DNA from: Streptomyces megasporus
GTDB taxonomy: Bacteria; Actinomycetota; Actinomycetes; Streptomycetales; Streptomycetaceae
Length of the DNA stretch: 64,000 nt
Assembly: GCF_000718985.1 (NCBI RefSeq)
Contig: NZ_JODL01000024.1
Location: forward strand, 62,001 to 126,000
Direction of reading: 5' to 3'
The stretch's first letter is position 1, and each line of letters opens with the position of its first letter. The notes under the pieces are model-generated. The model saw only the letters and a program-made list of their open reading frames with translations, was not told where the DNA came from and did not search any database. The position numbers and the translations under genes are program-made. Positions 34,035 to 42,361 of this stretch are shown one piece after another.

Positions 34035-34050
34035 TAGAAAGCGCTTGCCA
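34035..34050. promoter_or_regulatory. LacI-type operator upstream of the sugar operon
   Basis: GAAAGCGCTTGCC contains the self-complementary core AAGCGCTT (34039-34046) with flanks typical of LacI/GalR-family operators. It lies about 30-45 bp before the ATG of the Gfo/Idh/MocA gene. No LacI-family gene is in the window, so the regulator acts from elsewhere. Confidence 0.7.
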
Positions 34051-34269
34051 AAGAGGCACCCTACGAGGGGTCCGAATGTCAGGACAAGAGGCCACGGGCA
34101 GGAGTTACCACTCCTTCACCTCTGCTTCCTCGCCTCCGTCCGGGCTGCTCCCCACGGGTGGTTCCAGGGCTCCCTCCCCGTGCCGCGCGGGACACCCCGC
34201 CGACGCCGGCGTCCCATGAGGGGTGCCGCCCGCGGGGGCGGCACGGGAGCACGCACGAGGAGCGGTGCC

Positions 34270-34683
34270 GTGAAGTACATGGTGATGGTGGAGGCCTCGC
34301 AGGCGGACTACGAGGCGATGAACGGCAGGGCGCCCGAGCACGGCCCCGCCTGGAGCGAGGAGGACATGCGGGCGATGTTCGCCTTCATGGAGGAGGTCAA
34401 CGACGACCTCGCCCGGTCCGGGGAACTCGTCGACGCCAACGGCCTGGCCGAACCCGCCCGGACCCGCCTCGTCGGCGTGGACGACAACGGCGACACCGTG
34501 ATCACCGACGATCCGTACGGGAAGGACGACGTCCTGATCGCCGGTTACTGGGTGCTCGACTGCGAGAGCCCGGAGCGGGTCACCGAGATCGCCGCCCGCA
34601 TCGCCCGGTGTCCGGTACCCGAGGGAACACCCGACCGCCCGGTGGTCGTGCGCCCCGTCCCCGACGCCGCGGACGGCGTCTGA
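34270..34683 (+). CDS. YCII-related (DGPF-domain) protein
   Basis: The 137-aa protein is a YCII-like alpha+beta barrel protein; it starts VKYMVMVEAS and shows the family features AMFAFMEEV, DGxA-like segment around NGLAEPART and LIAGYWVLDCESPERV. In actinobacteria these are often encoded beside ECF sigma factors, but none is seen here. The GTG at 34270 has GAGGAG upstream. Its function is unknown. Confidence 0.86.
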   Translation: MKYMVMVEASQADYEAMNGRAPEHGPAWSEEDMRAMFAFMEEVNDDLARSGELVDANGLAEPARTRLVGVDDNGDTVITDDPYGKDDVLIAGYWVLDCESPERVTEIAARIARCPVPEGTPDRPVVVRPVPDAADGV

Positions 34684-34775
34684 CCCCCGCGGTTTCCCGT
34701 GCTTTCCCGTGCTCCGCCCCCGACCAACGGCTATGGTGCGGTCACCTGTCCGGGCGAGGTGTGCGAGGGGGAGGC

Positions 34776-36965
34776 ATGACGGCCGAGCCGGTCGAGGACG
34801 GCGACGCGGGGCCGGTGCCGCGCGTGGCGTCCGTGCTGGAGTCCGTGGTGGTGCACTCCGTCGGCGCCGTGTGCGTGCGGCGGGCCCGCTGCGTCCTCCC
34901 TCCCGCCCCGTGGCCGTCCCCGGGCGCCACCGCGCGGGTCCGGATCGAGGGCCTGCCGATCACCCTCGTCGAGCACTCGCTGCGCGGCCGGATCGTCTCC
35001 GGTCCGCCGGGCGTGCGGGTGACGGACGCGCGGGTGGAGCGGACCGCGACGCTCCGGCGGGCCGACGAACCCGCCGGGCCGCGGGCGGCTCTGGAGGAGG
35101 CCGAGAACCGCCGGGACGAACTGCGGGAGAGGCGCGACCGGATCGCGGCGGAGATCGACGAGGTGGCCGGGCTGCGGGCCGTTCCCCCGCAGCCCCGCCG
35201 CGGGGACCCGCCCCGCCGGACGCCGGTGGAGTCCCTCCTGGCACTGGCCGATTTCCTGGACGACCGGCTGACCCTGCTCCACGAGCGGCTGCGGGCCGCC
35301 GAGGACGGACTGCGTCGGGCGGAGCACGAGGTCGACGTCCTCGCCGACCGGCTCCGGAAGGCGTCGAGCGCGCGGTCCACGGCACGGGTGCCGGAGGCCG
35401 TCGCCGCCGTCCTGACGCTGGACCGGGACGGACGGGGCCGGGACGGCGGCGCGGGGGCCGAAGACGAGACCGCCGAGGCCGTCGAGGCTGTGGAAGCCGT
35501 GGAAGCCGCCGGGTCCGCCGTCGAGTTCGAGGTCGAGTACCAGGTGCCCGGGGCGACCTGGCTGCCGGTGTACCGGATGCGGCTGGAGGACACCGGAACC
35601 GGCTCCGGCGGGACGCTCGTCCTGCGAGCCTGCGTGGCACAGCGCACCGGCGAGGACTGGACGGGCGTACGGCTGGGCCTGTCCACCGCCGACCTGTCGC
35701 GGCGCACGGACGTGCCACGGCTTCGGTCGCTGCGGATCGGACGCCGTCGGACGGAGCCCACGGCGCGCGACTGGCGCGAACCCCCGTCCGGGTTGGAGGA
35801 GTTGTTCGCCGGTTACGACGCCGCCGTCGCCTCCCGGCCGTCCCCGCCCGCTCCCCGAGCCGCCGCCGTGGCCGGTGCCGGACGGCCGCGCGGCGCCCCT
35901 TCCGGCGCCGTGGCCCGTGCCGCCGCCCTGCCCGCCGCTCCCGCGCCCGCGCCGTCGCTCGTGGCGGGAGCGGCGCCCGCGCCGGTGCCCTCGGCTCCCC
36001 CACCGCCGGGCGCCTCGGACACGGCGTGGAGGGAACACGAGGCGCCCCGCGAGGTCGCCGGATTCGGTGGGCCGGCGTCTCCGGAACCGCCTCGGGAACC
36101 GTCCTCGCCGAGGCCGAGCGAGGAGATGCTCGACTACTCCCGTCTGACGCTGGCCGGGCCGGACGAGCCCGCGCGGCGCGGCAGGCTCCGGCCCGCGCCC
36201 GACGAGGGAGGTCCGGTCGCCGCCGAACACCGGCGGCGGGCCGAGGCCGTGGCGCGCCTGGCGCGACCGTCCCGGGCCGTCGACGTGCGGCACTCCGCCG
36301 GGTCCTTCCACCACCGCTACGACACCGCCGCTTTGGTGGACGTGGCGGCGGACGGCGCCTGGCACACGGTCCCGGTGTGCGAGGTGCCGGTGGAGACGGT
36401 GCCGGAGTACGTGTGCGTTCCCTCGGTGGACCGGACCGTGTACGGCACGGTGCTGCTGACCAACGCCTCCCGCCACGCGCTGTTGGCCGGACCGGCCGAC
36501 GTCACCGTCGACGGCGACTTCGTCCTCACCGCGCCGCTTCCCACCCTCGCCCCCGGCGAGCGCCGGCGGGTCGGGATCGGCGCCGTGGAGAGCGTGCGGG
36601 TGACGCGGCGCACGCACCTGCGCGAGTCCACCGCCGGACTGCGCGGAGGGACCACGGTGCTCGACCACACCGTCGAGGTGGAGCTCGCCAACCGTCTCCC
36701 GCACCGGGTGACGGTCGAGGTCCGCGAACGGGTGCCCGTCTCGGACGAGAAGGACGTGCGGATCGAGGAACATCCGGCCACGCCGCCCTGGACGCCCCAC
36801 GACGAGCCGTTCGACGGGGACGACGGCGGCACCGGCCACCACGTGCGTGGGGCCCGGATCTGGCGGGTGGAGTTGGAACCCGGCCGGACGACCGTGCTCA
36901 AGGGCGGATACGAGATCCGCGTCCCCGCGGGCAAGGCGCTGGTCGGCGGGAACCGGAGGGACTGA
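34776..36965 (+). CDS. DUF4139/DUF4140 (MuiA-like) protein, long paralogue
   Basis: The 729-aa protein belongs to the family named after the mucoidy inhibitor MuiA. The order is a DUF4140-like beta domain (about 20-90), a coiled coil (about 105-205: ALEEAENRRDELRERRDRIA region), the first DUF4139 half ending with the motif QRTGEDWTGVRLGLST (about 290-305), a long Ala/Pro/Ser-rich spacer of about 130 residues (about 345-475), and the second DUF4139 half. No signal peptide or membrane helix is visible. The Ala/Pro insertion separates what is normally one beta-rich domain. It is followed after eight bases by a shorter paralogue, so the two probably work as a pair. Confidence 0.85.
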   Translation: MTAEPVEDGDAGPVPRVASVLESVVVHSVGAVCVRRARCVLPPAPWPSPGATARVRIEGLPITLVEHSLRGRIVSGPPGVRVTDARVERTATLRRADEPAGPRAALEEAENRRDELRERRDRIAAEIDEVAGLRAVPPQPRRGDPPRRTPVESLLALADFLDDRLTLLHERLRAAEDGLRRAEHEVDVLADRLRKASSARSTARVPEAVAAVLTLDRDGRGRDGGAGAEDETAEAVEAVEAVEAAGSAVEFEVEYQVPGATWLPVYRMRLEDTGTGSGGTLVLRACVAQRTGEDWTGVRLGLSTADLSRRTDVPRLRSLRIGRRRTEPTARDWREPPSGLEELFAGYDAAVASRPSPPAPRAAAVAGAGRPRGAPSGAVARAAALPAAPAPAPSLVAGAAPAPVPSAPPPPGASDTAWREHEAPREVAGFGGPASPEPPREPSSPRPSEEMLDYSRLTLAGPDEPARRGRLRPAPDEGGPVAAEHRRRAEAVARLARPSRAVDVRHSAGSFHHRYDTAALVDVAADGAWHTVPVCEVPVETVPEYVCVPSVDRTVYGTVLLTNASRHALLAGPADVTVDGDFVLTAPLPTLAPGERRRVGIGAVESVRVTRRTHLRESTAGLRGGTTVLDHTVEVELANRLPHRVTVEVRERVPVSDEKDVRIEEHPATPPWTPHDEPFDGDDGGTGHHVRGARIWRVELEPGRTTVLKGGYEIRVPAGKALVGGNRRD

Positions 36966-36973
36966 GCCACACC

Positions 36974-38641
36974 ATGACGGACACCGCGTTCCCGGTCGAC
37001 GCCACCGGCGGGCCGGATCCCCATCGGATGCCCACTCCCCTGCCGATCACCGCCGTGACCTGCATGGAGGATCGCGCCCAGGTCGAGCGGCAGGGCCGCG
37101 TCGAACTGGCCGCGGGGGTGGGGAGGTTGCGCGTCGGGCCGGTGACGCCGCTGGCGGTGGACCGCTCCCTGCGCGCCGAGGTCGTCCCCGGCCCGTCGGA
37201 CGACGGGGCGACCGGGGCGACCGGGGCGGGAGCCGCCGGCGTCCGCGTCGTCGACGCCCGGATCGTGCGCACGTACGCGCCCGTGCCTCCGGGGGAGGCG
37301 GGAGAGGGCGCGTCCGAACTGCGGCGGAGGGTCCACGCGCTGGAGGAGGAGATCCGCGACGCCGGTCTGCGGCGCCGGCGGTTGGAGAGCCGGCTCGCGA
37401 TCGTCGCCCAGGCCAGGGCGGACCTGTACCGCGAGGTCACCGAGGGCTCGGGGGCCGGCGCCGCCGACCCGGAGCGCTGGGCGGACCGGCTGGAGCGGAT
37501 CGACGAGGAGGCCGAGACGCGCGGCACGGAGGCGCACCGTCTGCGCCGCCGGCTGCGGGCCCTGGAGGAGGAGCTGCGGGAGGCGCGCCTGGCCCTGGAA
37601 CACACCGAGGAGGAACCGGAGGAACTGACGGCCGTCGTCGAGGTGGTCGTCGAGGCCGACCGCGCGGGACCGGCCCTGCTGCGCGTGTCCCATCTGGTGC
37701 CCTGTGCCCTGTGGCGTCCCGCCTACCGGGCCGGCCTGGCCGGGGACGAGCGGTCGGTGTATCTGGAGACCGACGCGGTGGTGTGGCAGCGCACCGGCGA
37801 GGACTGGGACGGGGTGCGGCTGTCGCTGTCCACCGCCCGGCCCACCCTGGCCGCGGGGCCTCCCGCGCTGCGCGAGGACGCGCTCGTCCTGCGGGACCGC
37901 TCCGCCGAGGAACGGCGCGCGGTCGAGATCGACCTGCGCGAGGAGGAGGTCCGCACCGTCGGCGCCGAGTCGGCCGGGAGCGAGGAGCTGCCCGGTCTCT
38001 CCGACGGTGGCGAGGTGCGGGTGCTGAGCGCTCCGACTCCCGTCCGGGTGAGGTCCGACGGGCGTCCCCACCGGGTGCGCCTGTCGTCGTTCACCGCTCC
38101 GTGCCGCACCGAGGCGGTCTGCGTCCCCGAGCTGTCGCCCCTGGTGGCACGGGTGGCCCACCTGGTCAACGAGGGCGGGCACGTCCTGCTGGCCGGACCG
38201 GTGGACCTGCTCCGCGGCGGCGGGTTCGTCGGGCGGGGCGAGCTGCCGTTCACCGGGCTCGGCGAGGAGCTCCGGCTGTCGTTCGGCAGCGAGGACACCT
38301 ACCGGGTGGTGCGCCACGTCGAGGAGAGCCGCGACACCGTCGGCCTGGCGGGGATCAACCAGCGCACGGTGATCACGCGCAGGGTGCGGCTGTTCGTGTC
38401 GCGGCTCGACGCCTCCTCGGACGGCGAGACGGTGGAGGTCGTCCTCCGCGAGCGCGTCCCGGTCTCCGAGGTCTCCGCGGTCGAGGTGCGGCTGCGGAAG
38501 GACGCGTGCCGGCCGGAACCGGACGAGGACGTCGATCCGGACGGCATGCTGCGGTACGGGCTCCGGTTGGCGCCGGGAGAGAAGCGCGAGATCACGCTGG
38601 AGTACGAGATGACGGCGGCGAGCGGCGTGGTGGGCCTGTGA
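36974..38641 (+). CDS. DUF4139/DUF4140 (MuiA-like) protein, short paralogue
   Basis: The 555-aa protein is a paralogue of the preceding one: a DUF4140-like domain (about 25-100), a coiled coil (about 115-210), then DUF4139 with QRTGEDWDGVRLSLST and LSFTAP/VARVAHLVNEGGHVLLAGPV-type segments but without the Ala/Pro-rich insertion. The pair is separated by only eight bases and is surely co-transcribed. A structural, hetero-oligomeric partnership is inferred. The biochemical function of the family is not established. Confidence 0.86.
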   Translation: MTDTAFPVDATGGPDPHRMPTPLPITAVTCMEDRAQVERQGRVELAAGVGRLRVGPVTPLAVDRSLRAEVVPGPSDDGATGATGAGAAGVRVVDARIVRTYAPVPPGEAGEGASELRRRVHALEEEIRDAGLRRRRLESRLAIVAQARADLYREVTEGSGAGAADPERWADRLERIDEEAETRGTEAHRLRRRLRALEEELREARLALEHTEEEPEELTAVVEVVVEADRAGPALLRVSHLVPCALWRPAYRAGLAGDERSVYLETDAVVWQRTGEDWDGVRLSLSTARPTLAAGPPALREDALVLRDRSAEERRAVEIDLREEEVRTVGAESAGSEELPGLSDGGEVRVLSAPTPVRVRSDGRPHRVRLSSFTAPCRTEAVCVPELSPLVARVAHLVNEGGHVLLAGPVDLLRGGGFVGRGELPFTGLGEELRLSFGSEDTYRVVRHVEESRDTVGLAGINQRTVITRRVRLFVSRLDASSDGETVEVVLRERVPVSEVSAVEVRLRKDACRPEPDEDVDPDGMLRYGLRLAPGEKREITLEYEMTAASGVVGL

Positions 38642-38792
38642 GTCGCCATCCGGGCCTCGCCCGCGGCTCCCCGCTGCCCACCGCTCACATCCCGCCATGT
38701 TGAAGGCGGTTGTCGAGAGGGCCTGACTCCGCGTCGCCTCCGGACTACGGTGATCGTCGACACCGGGCATCCGAGCGGTAGGAGCATCCCCC

Positions 38793-39472
38793 ATGACGGA
38801 CGGCGGCATCCGGCCGACACCCACGATCGACTCCACGGTGCCGCACTCGGCCCGGGTGTGGAACTACCTGCTGGGCGGCAAGGACAACTACCCCGTGGAC
38901 CGGACGCTGGGCGACGCGATCCTCCGGGCGTCGCCGGGGCTGGCCGATGTCGCGCGCACCTCACGGGAGTTCCTGGGCCGTGCCATCCGGCATCTGGCCG
39001 GCGAGGTGGGCATCCGGCAGTTCCTGGACATCGGCACCGGCCTGCCGACCGCCGACAACACCTCGACGCCGACCTCCACGACACCGACACCATCCTGGCC
39101 GCCGCGGCCCGGACCCTGGACTTCGACCGGCCCGTCGCGCTCATCCTGATGGGGGTCATGGGGCACGTCGCCGACCACGACGAGGCCCTGGCGATCATGC
39201 GGAAGCTGGTGGACGCCCTGCCGTCGGGCAGCCACCTCGTCCACTACGACGGCACCAGCACCAGCGAGTCGATGGTCGACGCGCAGAATCGCTACAACGA
39301 CAGCGACACCGCCGCCTACCACGTGCGCACACCGGAGCAGATCGAGCGGGCCTTCGACGGTCTGGAACTGCTCGAACCAGGAGTCGTGCCCTGCACCCAC
39401 TGGCGTCCCGAGCCCGGTGCCGGCGAGCCGCGTCCGGTGGACGCCTACTGCGGAGTCGGCCGCAAACCGTGA
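38793..39472 (+). pseudogene. DUF574 S-adenosylmethionine methyltransferase, broken by an internal deletion
   Basis: The first part (38793 to about 39063) encodes the typical start of a DUF574 SAM-dependent methyltransferase (TPHSAR-like VPHSARVWNYLLGGKDNY and FLDIGTGLPTADNT). The rest (LDADLHDTDTILAAAARTLDF to the end at 39472) continues in another frame. The segment that normally joins them, about 40 residues with VYVDNDPIVLAHARALL in intact proteins, is absent. A deletion at about 39058-39065 therefore removed part of the SAM-binding fold and shifted the frame. As it stands only a 118-aa truncated product can be made. Intact members are about 270 aa. Confidence 0.85.
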
Positions 39473-39644
39473 GGGGCGCGTCCTCCCGAGGACGCGTTCC
39501 CGCTCCGGTCCCGTCGTGGGAGCCTCGGTGTTCGGGGCTCCCGCCGGCCGTGCGCGGTGCGGCACACCCCGCCACTGCCGAGGTTTCGAGAAGAGGCCGT
39601 ACCACAGGCAAAAGCGTACTTTCAAGCCCCTTCCGGCGGCCCAC

Positions 39645-39660
39645 TAGGCTCGACGGCATG
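39645..39660 (+). promoter_or_regulatory. -10 element giving a leaderless tad2-like mRNA
   Basis: TAGGCT (39645-39650) lies seven bases before the ATG at 39658 and no Shine-Dalgarno sequence is present, so transcription should start at or next to the start codon. TTCAAG (39621-39626) is a possible -35 at 18 bp. Confidence 0.55.
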
Positions 39661-39966
39661 GACTTCTCCGCAGCGTTGGAGTTACTGAGGGACGGCCGTC
39701 GCATGGCGCGCCGGAGTTGGATCCAACCGGGCAAGTACGTCTATCTGGAGCCGGAGTCGACCTGCGTCTCCCCCGACGGGCTGAGTCGGGTGCTCGCCGC
39801 CCACCTGCGGTTCGTCACCGCGGACGGCACCGTGCAGGTCGGGGTGCAGCCCTCGCACGCCGGGCTGCTGGCCGACGACTGGTACGACGTCGACGCCGAC
39901 ACCGGCGTCGGGCCCGATGCCCGGTCCGAGCCCGAGAAGGGGGAGTTGACGCCGCGCCCCACGTGA
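39658..39966 (+). CDS. DUF2829 / Tad2-domain protein
   Basis: The 102-aa protein has the beginning MDFSAALELLRDGRRMARRSW and the ending AGLLADDWYDV, which are the two landmarks of DUF2829. This is the fold of the phage protein Tad2, which defeats the Thoeris defence system by sequestering its cyclic ADP-ribose-type signal. Family members also occur in bacterial chromosomes with no known role. The last 20 residues are a polar tail. It is probably translated from a leaderless mRNA. No other phage gene is nearby, so its function here is open. Confidence 0.8.
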   Translation: MDFSAALELLRDGRRMARRSWIQPGKYVYLEPESTCVSPDGLSRVLAAHLRFVTADGTVQVGVQPSHAGLLADDWYDVDADTGVGPDARSEPEKGELTPRPT

Positions 39967-40050
39967 GTTCCGAGCGTCGTCCGTCGTCGGCGGCGAAGAC
40001 GGCGGTGCGACCGGGTGGCCGGGCGGCCGAACGGCCGGGCTTCCGCACGG

Positions 40051-40094
40051 CCCGCGGCCCTTCCCCGGCAGGAGCACCGGGGAAGGGCCGCGGG
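40051..40094. terminator. Strong bidirectional terminator
   Basis: A perfect 18-bp stem (CCCGCGGCCCTTCCCCGG with its complement) and an eight-base loop between the convergent Tad2-like and phosphoesterase genes. Confidence 0.85.
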
Positions 40095-40120
40095 TGATGT
40101 GGGGTCGGGGGTGTGGTCGG

Positions 40121-42103
40121 TCAGCGCTCCTCGACCACCGTGAACCGCAGTGTGTCGGTGAAGGTGCGGCCGTGGGCGTCGGTCGCGGTCACCGTGGCGC
40201 GGTGGGTTCCGGGCCTGAGGTCGGCGGGCAGTTCGAACCGCCACAGGTGCATCGTCCGGTCGGCCACGCTGCCGCCGTGGACCAACTGCCGGGCGACCGC
40301 GTGCGGGTCGGACCACTCCGGACCGACCAGTTGGTCCTCACCCCTGGCCCGCTGGGTGCGCACGGCCTCGCGGGCCCGGCCGCCGTCGAGGGAGACCTTC
40401 ACCTTCGAACCGGTGGAGCCCATCCAGAAGTTGGTGGTCAGCCAGGTGGTGCCGGTCAGGTCGGCCCTGTCGATGACGCTGGTGTCGCCGAGTTCGGGGG
40501 CCGGGCCCTGCTTGTTCTTGTTCCAGGCCTGCCGGTCGGCGTACCACTGGCGGTAGGTGGGCGAGTTGACGCCCAACTGCATCTGGACGTCGTCCTTCTC
40601 GCCCGTGACGGTGAAGCGCTCCGTGAAGGAGTTGCCCTTGATCTCCAGCGTCAGGACGCCCGGGCGCGCACCGTCGCGGCCGACGGCGACCGGGTAGCCC
40701 TTGTCGGTCAGTTCGCCGGAGTACCAGTCGCCGGAGACCGCGCCGGCGGTGATGTGCGGGAAGGGCAGCCCCTCGACGCCGAAGATGTCGCGCCAGCCCT
40801 TGAACAGGTCGCCGGTCTTCATGTTCTCGATGGAGTGGGTGTGTCCGGCCACGGAAACCGCCTTGCGGCCCTTCAGCAGTTCGTAGACCTCGCGGACCTG
40901 GTCGACCTGGTGCCGGGCGCTGCCCTCGTCGGCGAAGGTGAGCAGCGGGATGTGTCCGGCCACGACGATCAGCTTGTCCGAGGGGACCTTCGCCAGATCG
41001 CGCTCCAGCCACGTCAGTTGGTTCTCGTCGAGCCGGCCGTTGTAGGACGGGCTGCCCACGGGGTCGTCGCAGTTGGGGCGGCGTCCGTCGACGTTGTCGA
41101 CGTCCGGGGTGCACGGGTAGCGCACGGTGTTGAGGGCGACGACGTGGGCCCGGCCGACGTCGTAGGAGTAGTAGGCCGGGGCCAGTTGGGCCCGGAAGGT
41201 GTCGAAGGAGTGCTCGGCTGTCCTGGCGTCGTAGTCCAGGTCGTGGTTGCCGGGCAGGAAGCGCACCGGGCCGTTGAGTTCCCTGACCAGGTCCTTGACG
41301 TCCGGGTACAGGGAGAGGTCGTCGCCGACCACGTCGCCGATGAAGAGGGCGCCGCAGCTCGCGTAGTCGTTCCGCTTCGCCAGGTCGGCGATGGCTCCGG
41401 CGCGGGCGTAGCCGACCTCGGTCCTGTTGTACGTCTGGAGGTCGCCGGCGATGACGCAGTCCTGCTCGCGGTTCTTGGTGAACCGGCTCTCGACCAGCGG
41501 GAAGTTCACGGCCTTCGGGAGCGGGCCGGTGGGCTCGATCCCGCCGTAGCGCAGTTCGGGAGACCCGGCGGGCAGGTGGTTGTAGTGGAACTGCGCGATG
41601 TTGTGCTCGTCGACGGGCACCTGGTAGCCGGCCGGCTGAGTGATGAAGACGGTCATGTTGTCGTGGGCGGGCAGCCTGTAGCGGCCGTGGCGGTCGGTGG
41701 TGACCACGTCGCGGCCGTTGGAGACCAGCACCCCGGCCACGCCGCGCTCGCGCCTGTCGCTGCTGCTGTCGCGGTCGGCGTCGAGGAAGACCCGGCCGGT
41801 GAGCGTCTTCCCGTCCGTGTCGGTGCCGTCGCCCGGCACGACCTCGACCTTGCCCCGGTAGGCGCTCGCGTCCCAGTCGTTCCTGTTCGCGTCGTTCCTG
41901 TTCGCGTCGCTCCTGTTCGCGGCGCTCCGGTTGACGTCGTTCCGGTCGGCCGGGGCGGCGGACGCGGGCGTGGCCGTCGTCGTCTGCACGGCCACGGCGG
42001 CGAGCGCGGAGCTCGCGATCGCCACCGCGCTGAGCGTCGCGAGTCCGGCGCGCACCGGTCTGGACGTGGGGCGAGTGAGTGACACTGCTCCTGACACCTC
42101 CAT
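40121..42103 (-). CDS. Secreted calcineurin-like phosphoesterase
   Basis: The 660-aa protein has a signal peptide (about 1-48, with a hydrophobic core LATLSAVAIASSALA), an Asn/Asp/Arg-rich repeat (about 52-78), an N-terminal carboxypeptidase-regulatory-like beta domain (MetallophosN type, about 90-165), the catalytic metallophosphoesterase domain (about 190-450: AGDLQ, IGDVVGDD, LPGNHDLD, VAGHIPLL and VAGHTHS) and a C-terminal MetallophosC domain. It should hydrolyse phosphoesters outside the cell. All five metal-site blocks are intact. ATG at 42103 or GTG at 42085 could be the start. Confidence 0.9.
   Translation of the reverse strand: MEVSGAVSLTRPTSRPVRAGLATLSAVAIASSALAAVAVQTTTATPASAAPADRNDVNRSAANRSDANRNDANRNDWDASAYRGKVEVVPGDGTDTDGKTLTGRVFLDADRDSSSDRRERGVAGVLVSNGRDVVTTDRHGRYRLPAHDNMTVFITQPAGYQVPVDEHNIAQFHYNHLPAGSPELRYGGIEPTGPLPKAVNFPLVESRFTKNREQDCVIAGDLQTYNRTEVGYARAGAIADLAKRNDYASCGALFIGDVVGDDLSLYPDVKDLVRELNGPVRFLPGNHDLDYDARTAEHSFDTFRAQLAPAYYSYDVGRAHVVALNTVRYPCTPDVDNVDGRRPNCDDPVGSPSYNGRLDENQLTWLERDLAKVPSDKLIVVAGHIPLLTFADEGSARHQVDQVREVYELLKGRKAVSVAGHTHSIENMKTGDLFKGWRDIFGVEGLPFPHITAGAVSGDWYSGELTDKGYPVAVGRDGARPGVLTLEIKGNSFTERFTVTGEKDDVQMQLGVNSPTYRQWYADRQAWNKNKQGPAPELGDTSVIDRADLTGTTWLTTNFWMGSTGSKVKVSLDGGRAREAVRTQRARGEDQLVGPEWSDPHAVARQLVHGGSVADRTMHLWRFELPADLRPGTHRATVTATDAHGRTFTDTLRFTVVEER
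41876..41950. repeat. 15-bp tandem repeat encoding an Asn/Asp/Arg-rich segment
   Basis: Five 15-bp units, the first two identical (GTCGTTCCTGTTCGC), the others diverged, encode on the minus strand the pentapeptide series around DANRN. It lies just after the signal peptide of the phosphoesterase and keeps the reading frame when units are gained or lost. Confidence 0.85.
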
Positions 42104-42290
42104 GGGTCCTTCGCTGACCTGTCGTCGACTGCCGGTGGGCCGGTCCGACCCGTGCCGCACCCGCGTACGGTGACCCTGCCGGGTGGAGCTGAACTGCGGG
42201 CGAGGAGAAAGCGACGTGTCGGAGGACCGTGTCGCTCCATCGTTTCCGCTGCCCCCGGGAAGGGACGGAAAGGGCGTCCGGGGACACAAA

Positions 42291-42313
42291 CCACCGGAAC
42301 GGCGTTCCGGTGG
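42291..42313 (-). terminator. Terminator after the proline iminopeptidase-like gene
   Basis: A 10-bp perfect stem (CCACCGGAAC with GTTCCGGTGG) and a three-base loop about 50 bases past the stop codon at 42362. Confidence 0.6.
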
Positions 42314-42361
42314 GCATCCTCGCCCCGGCCGGCTCGTCCGGGGCCCGTCCGGGTCCTGCCC

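Noticed and set aside
39658..39966. A prophage or phage remnant around the Tad2-like gene
   Set aside because: Neighbouring genes are ordinary chromosomal ones (methyltransferase remnant, phosphoesterase), without portal, capsid, tail or lysis genes.
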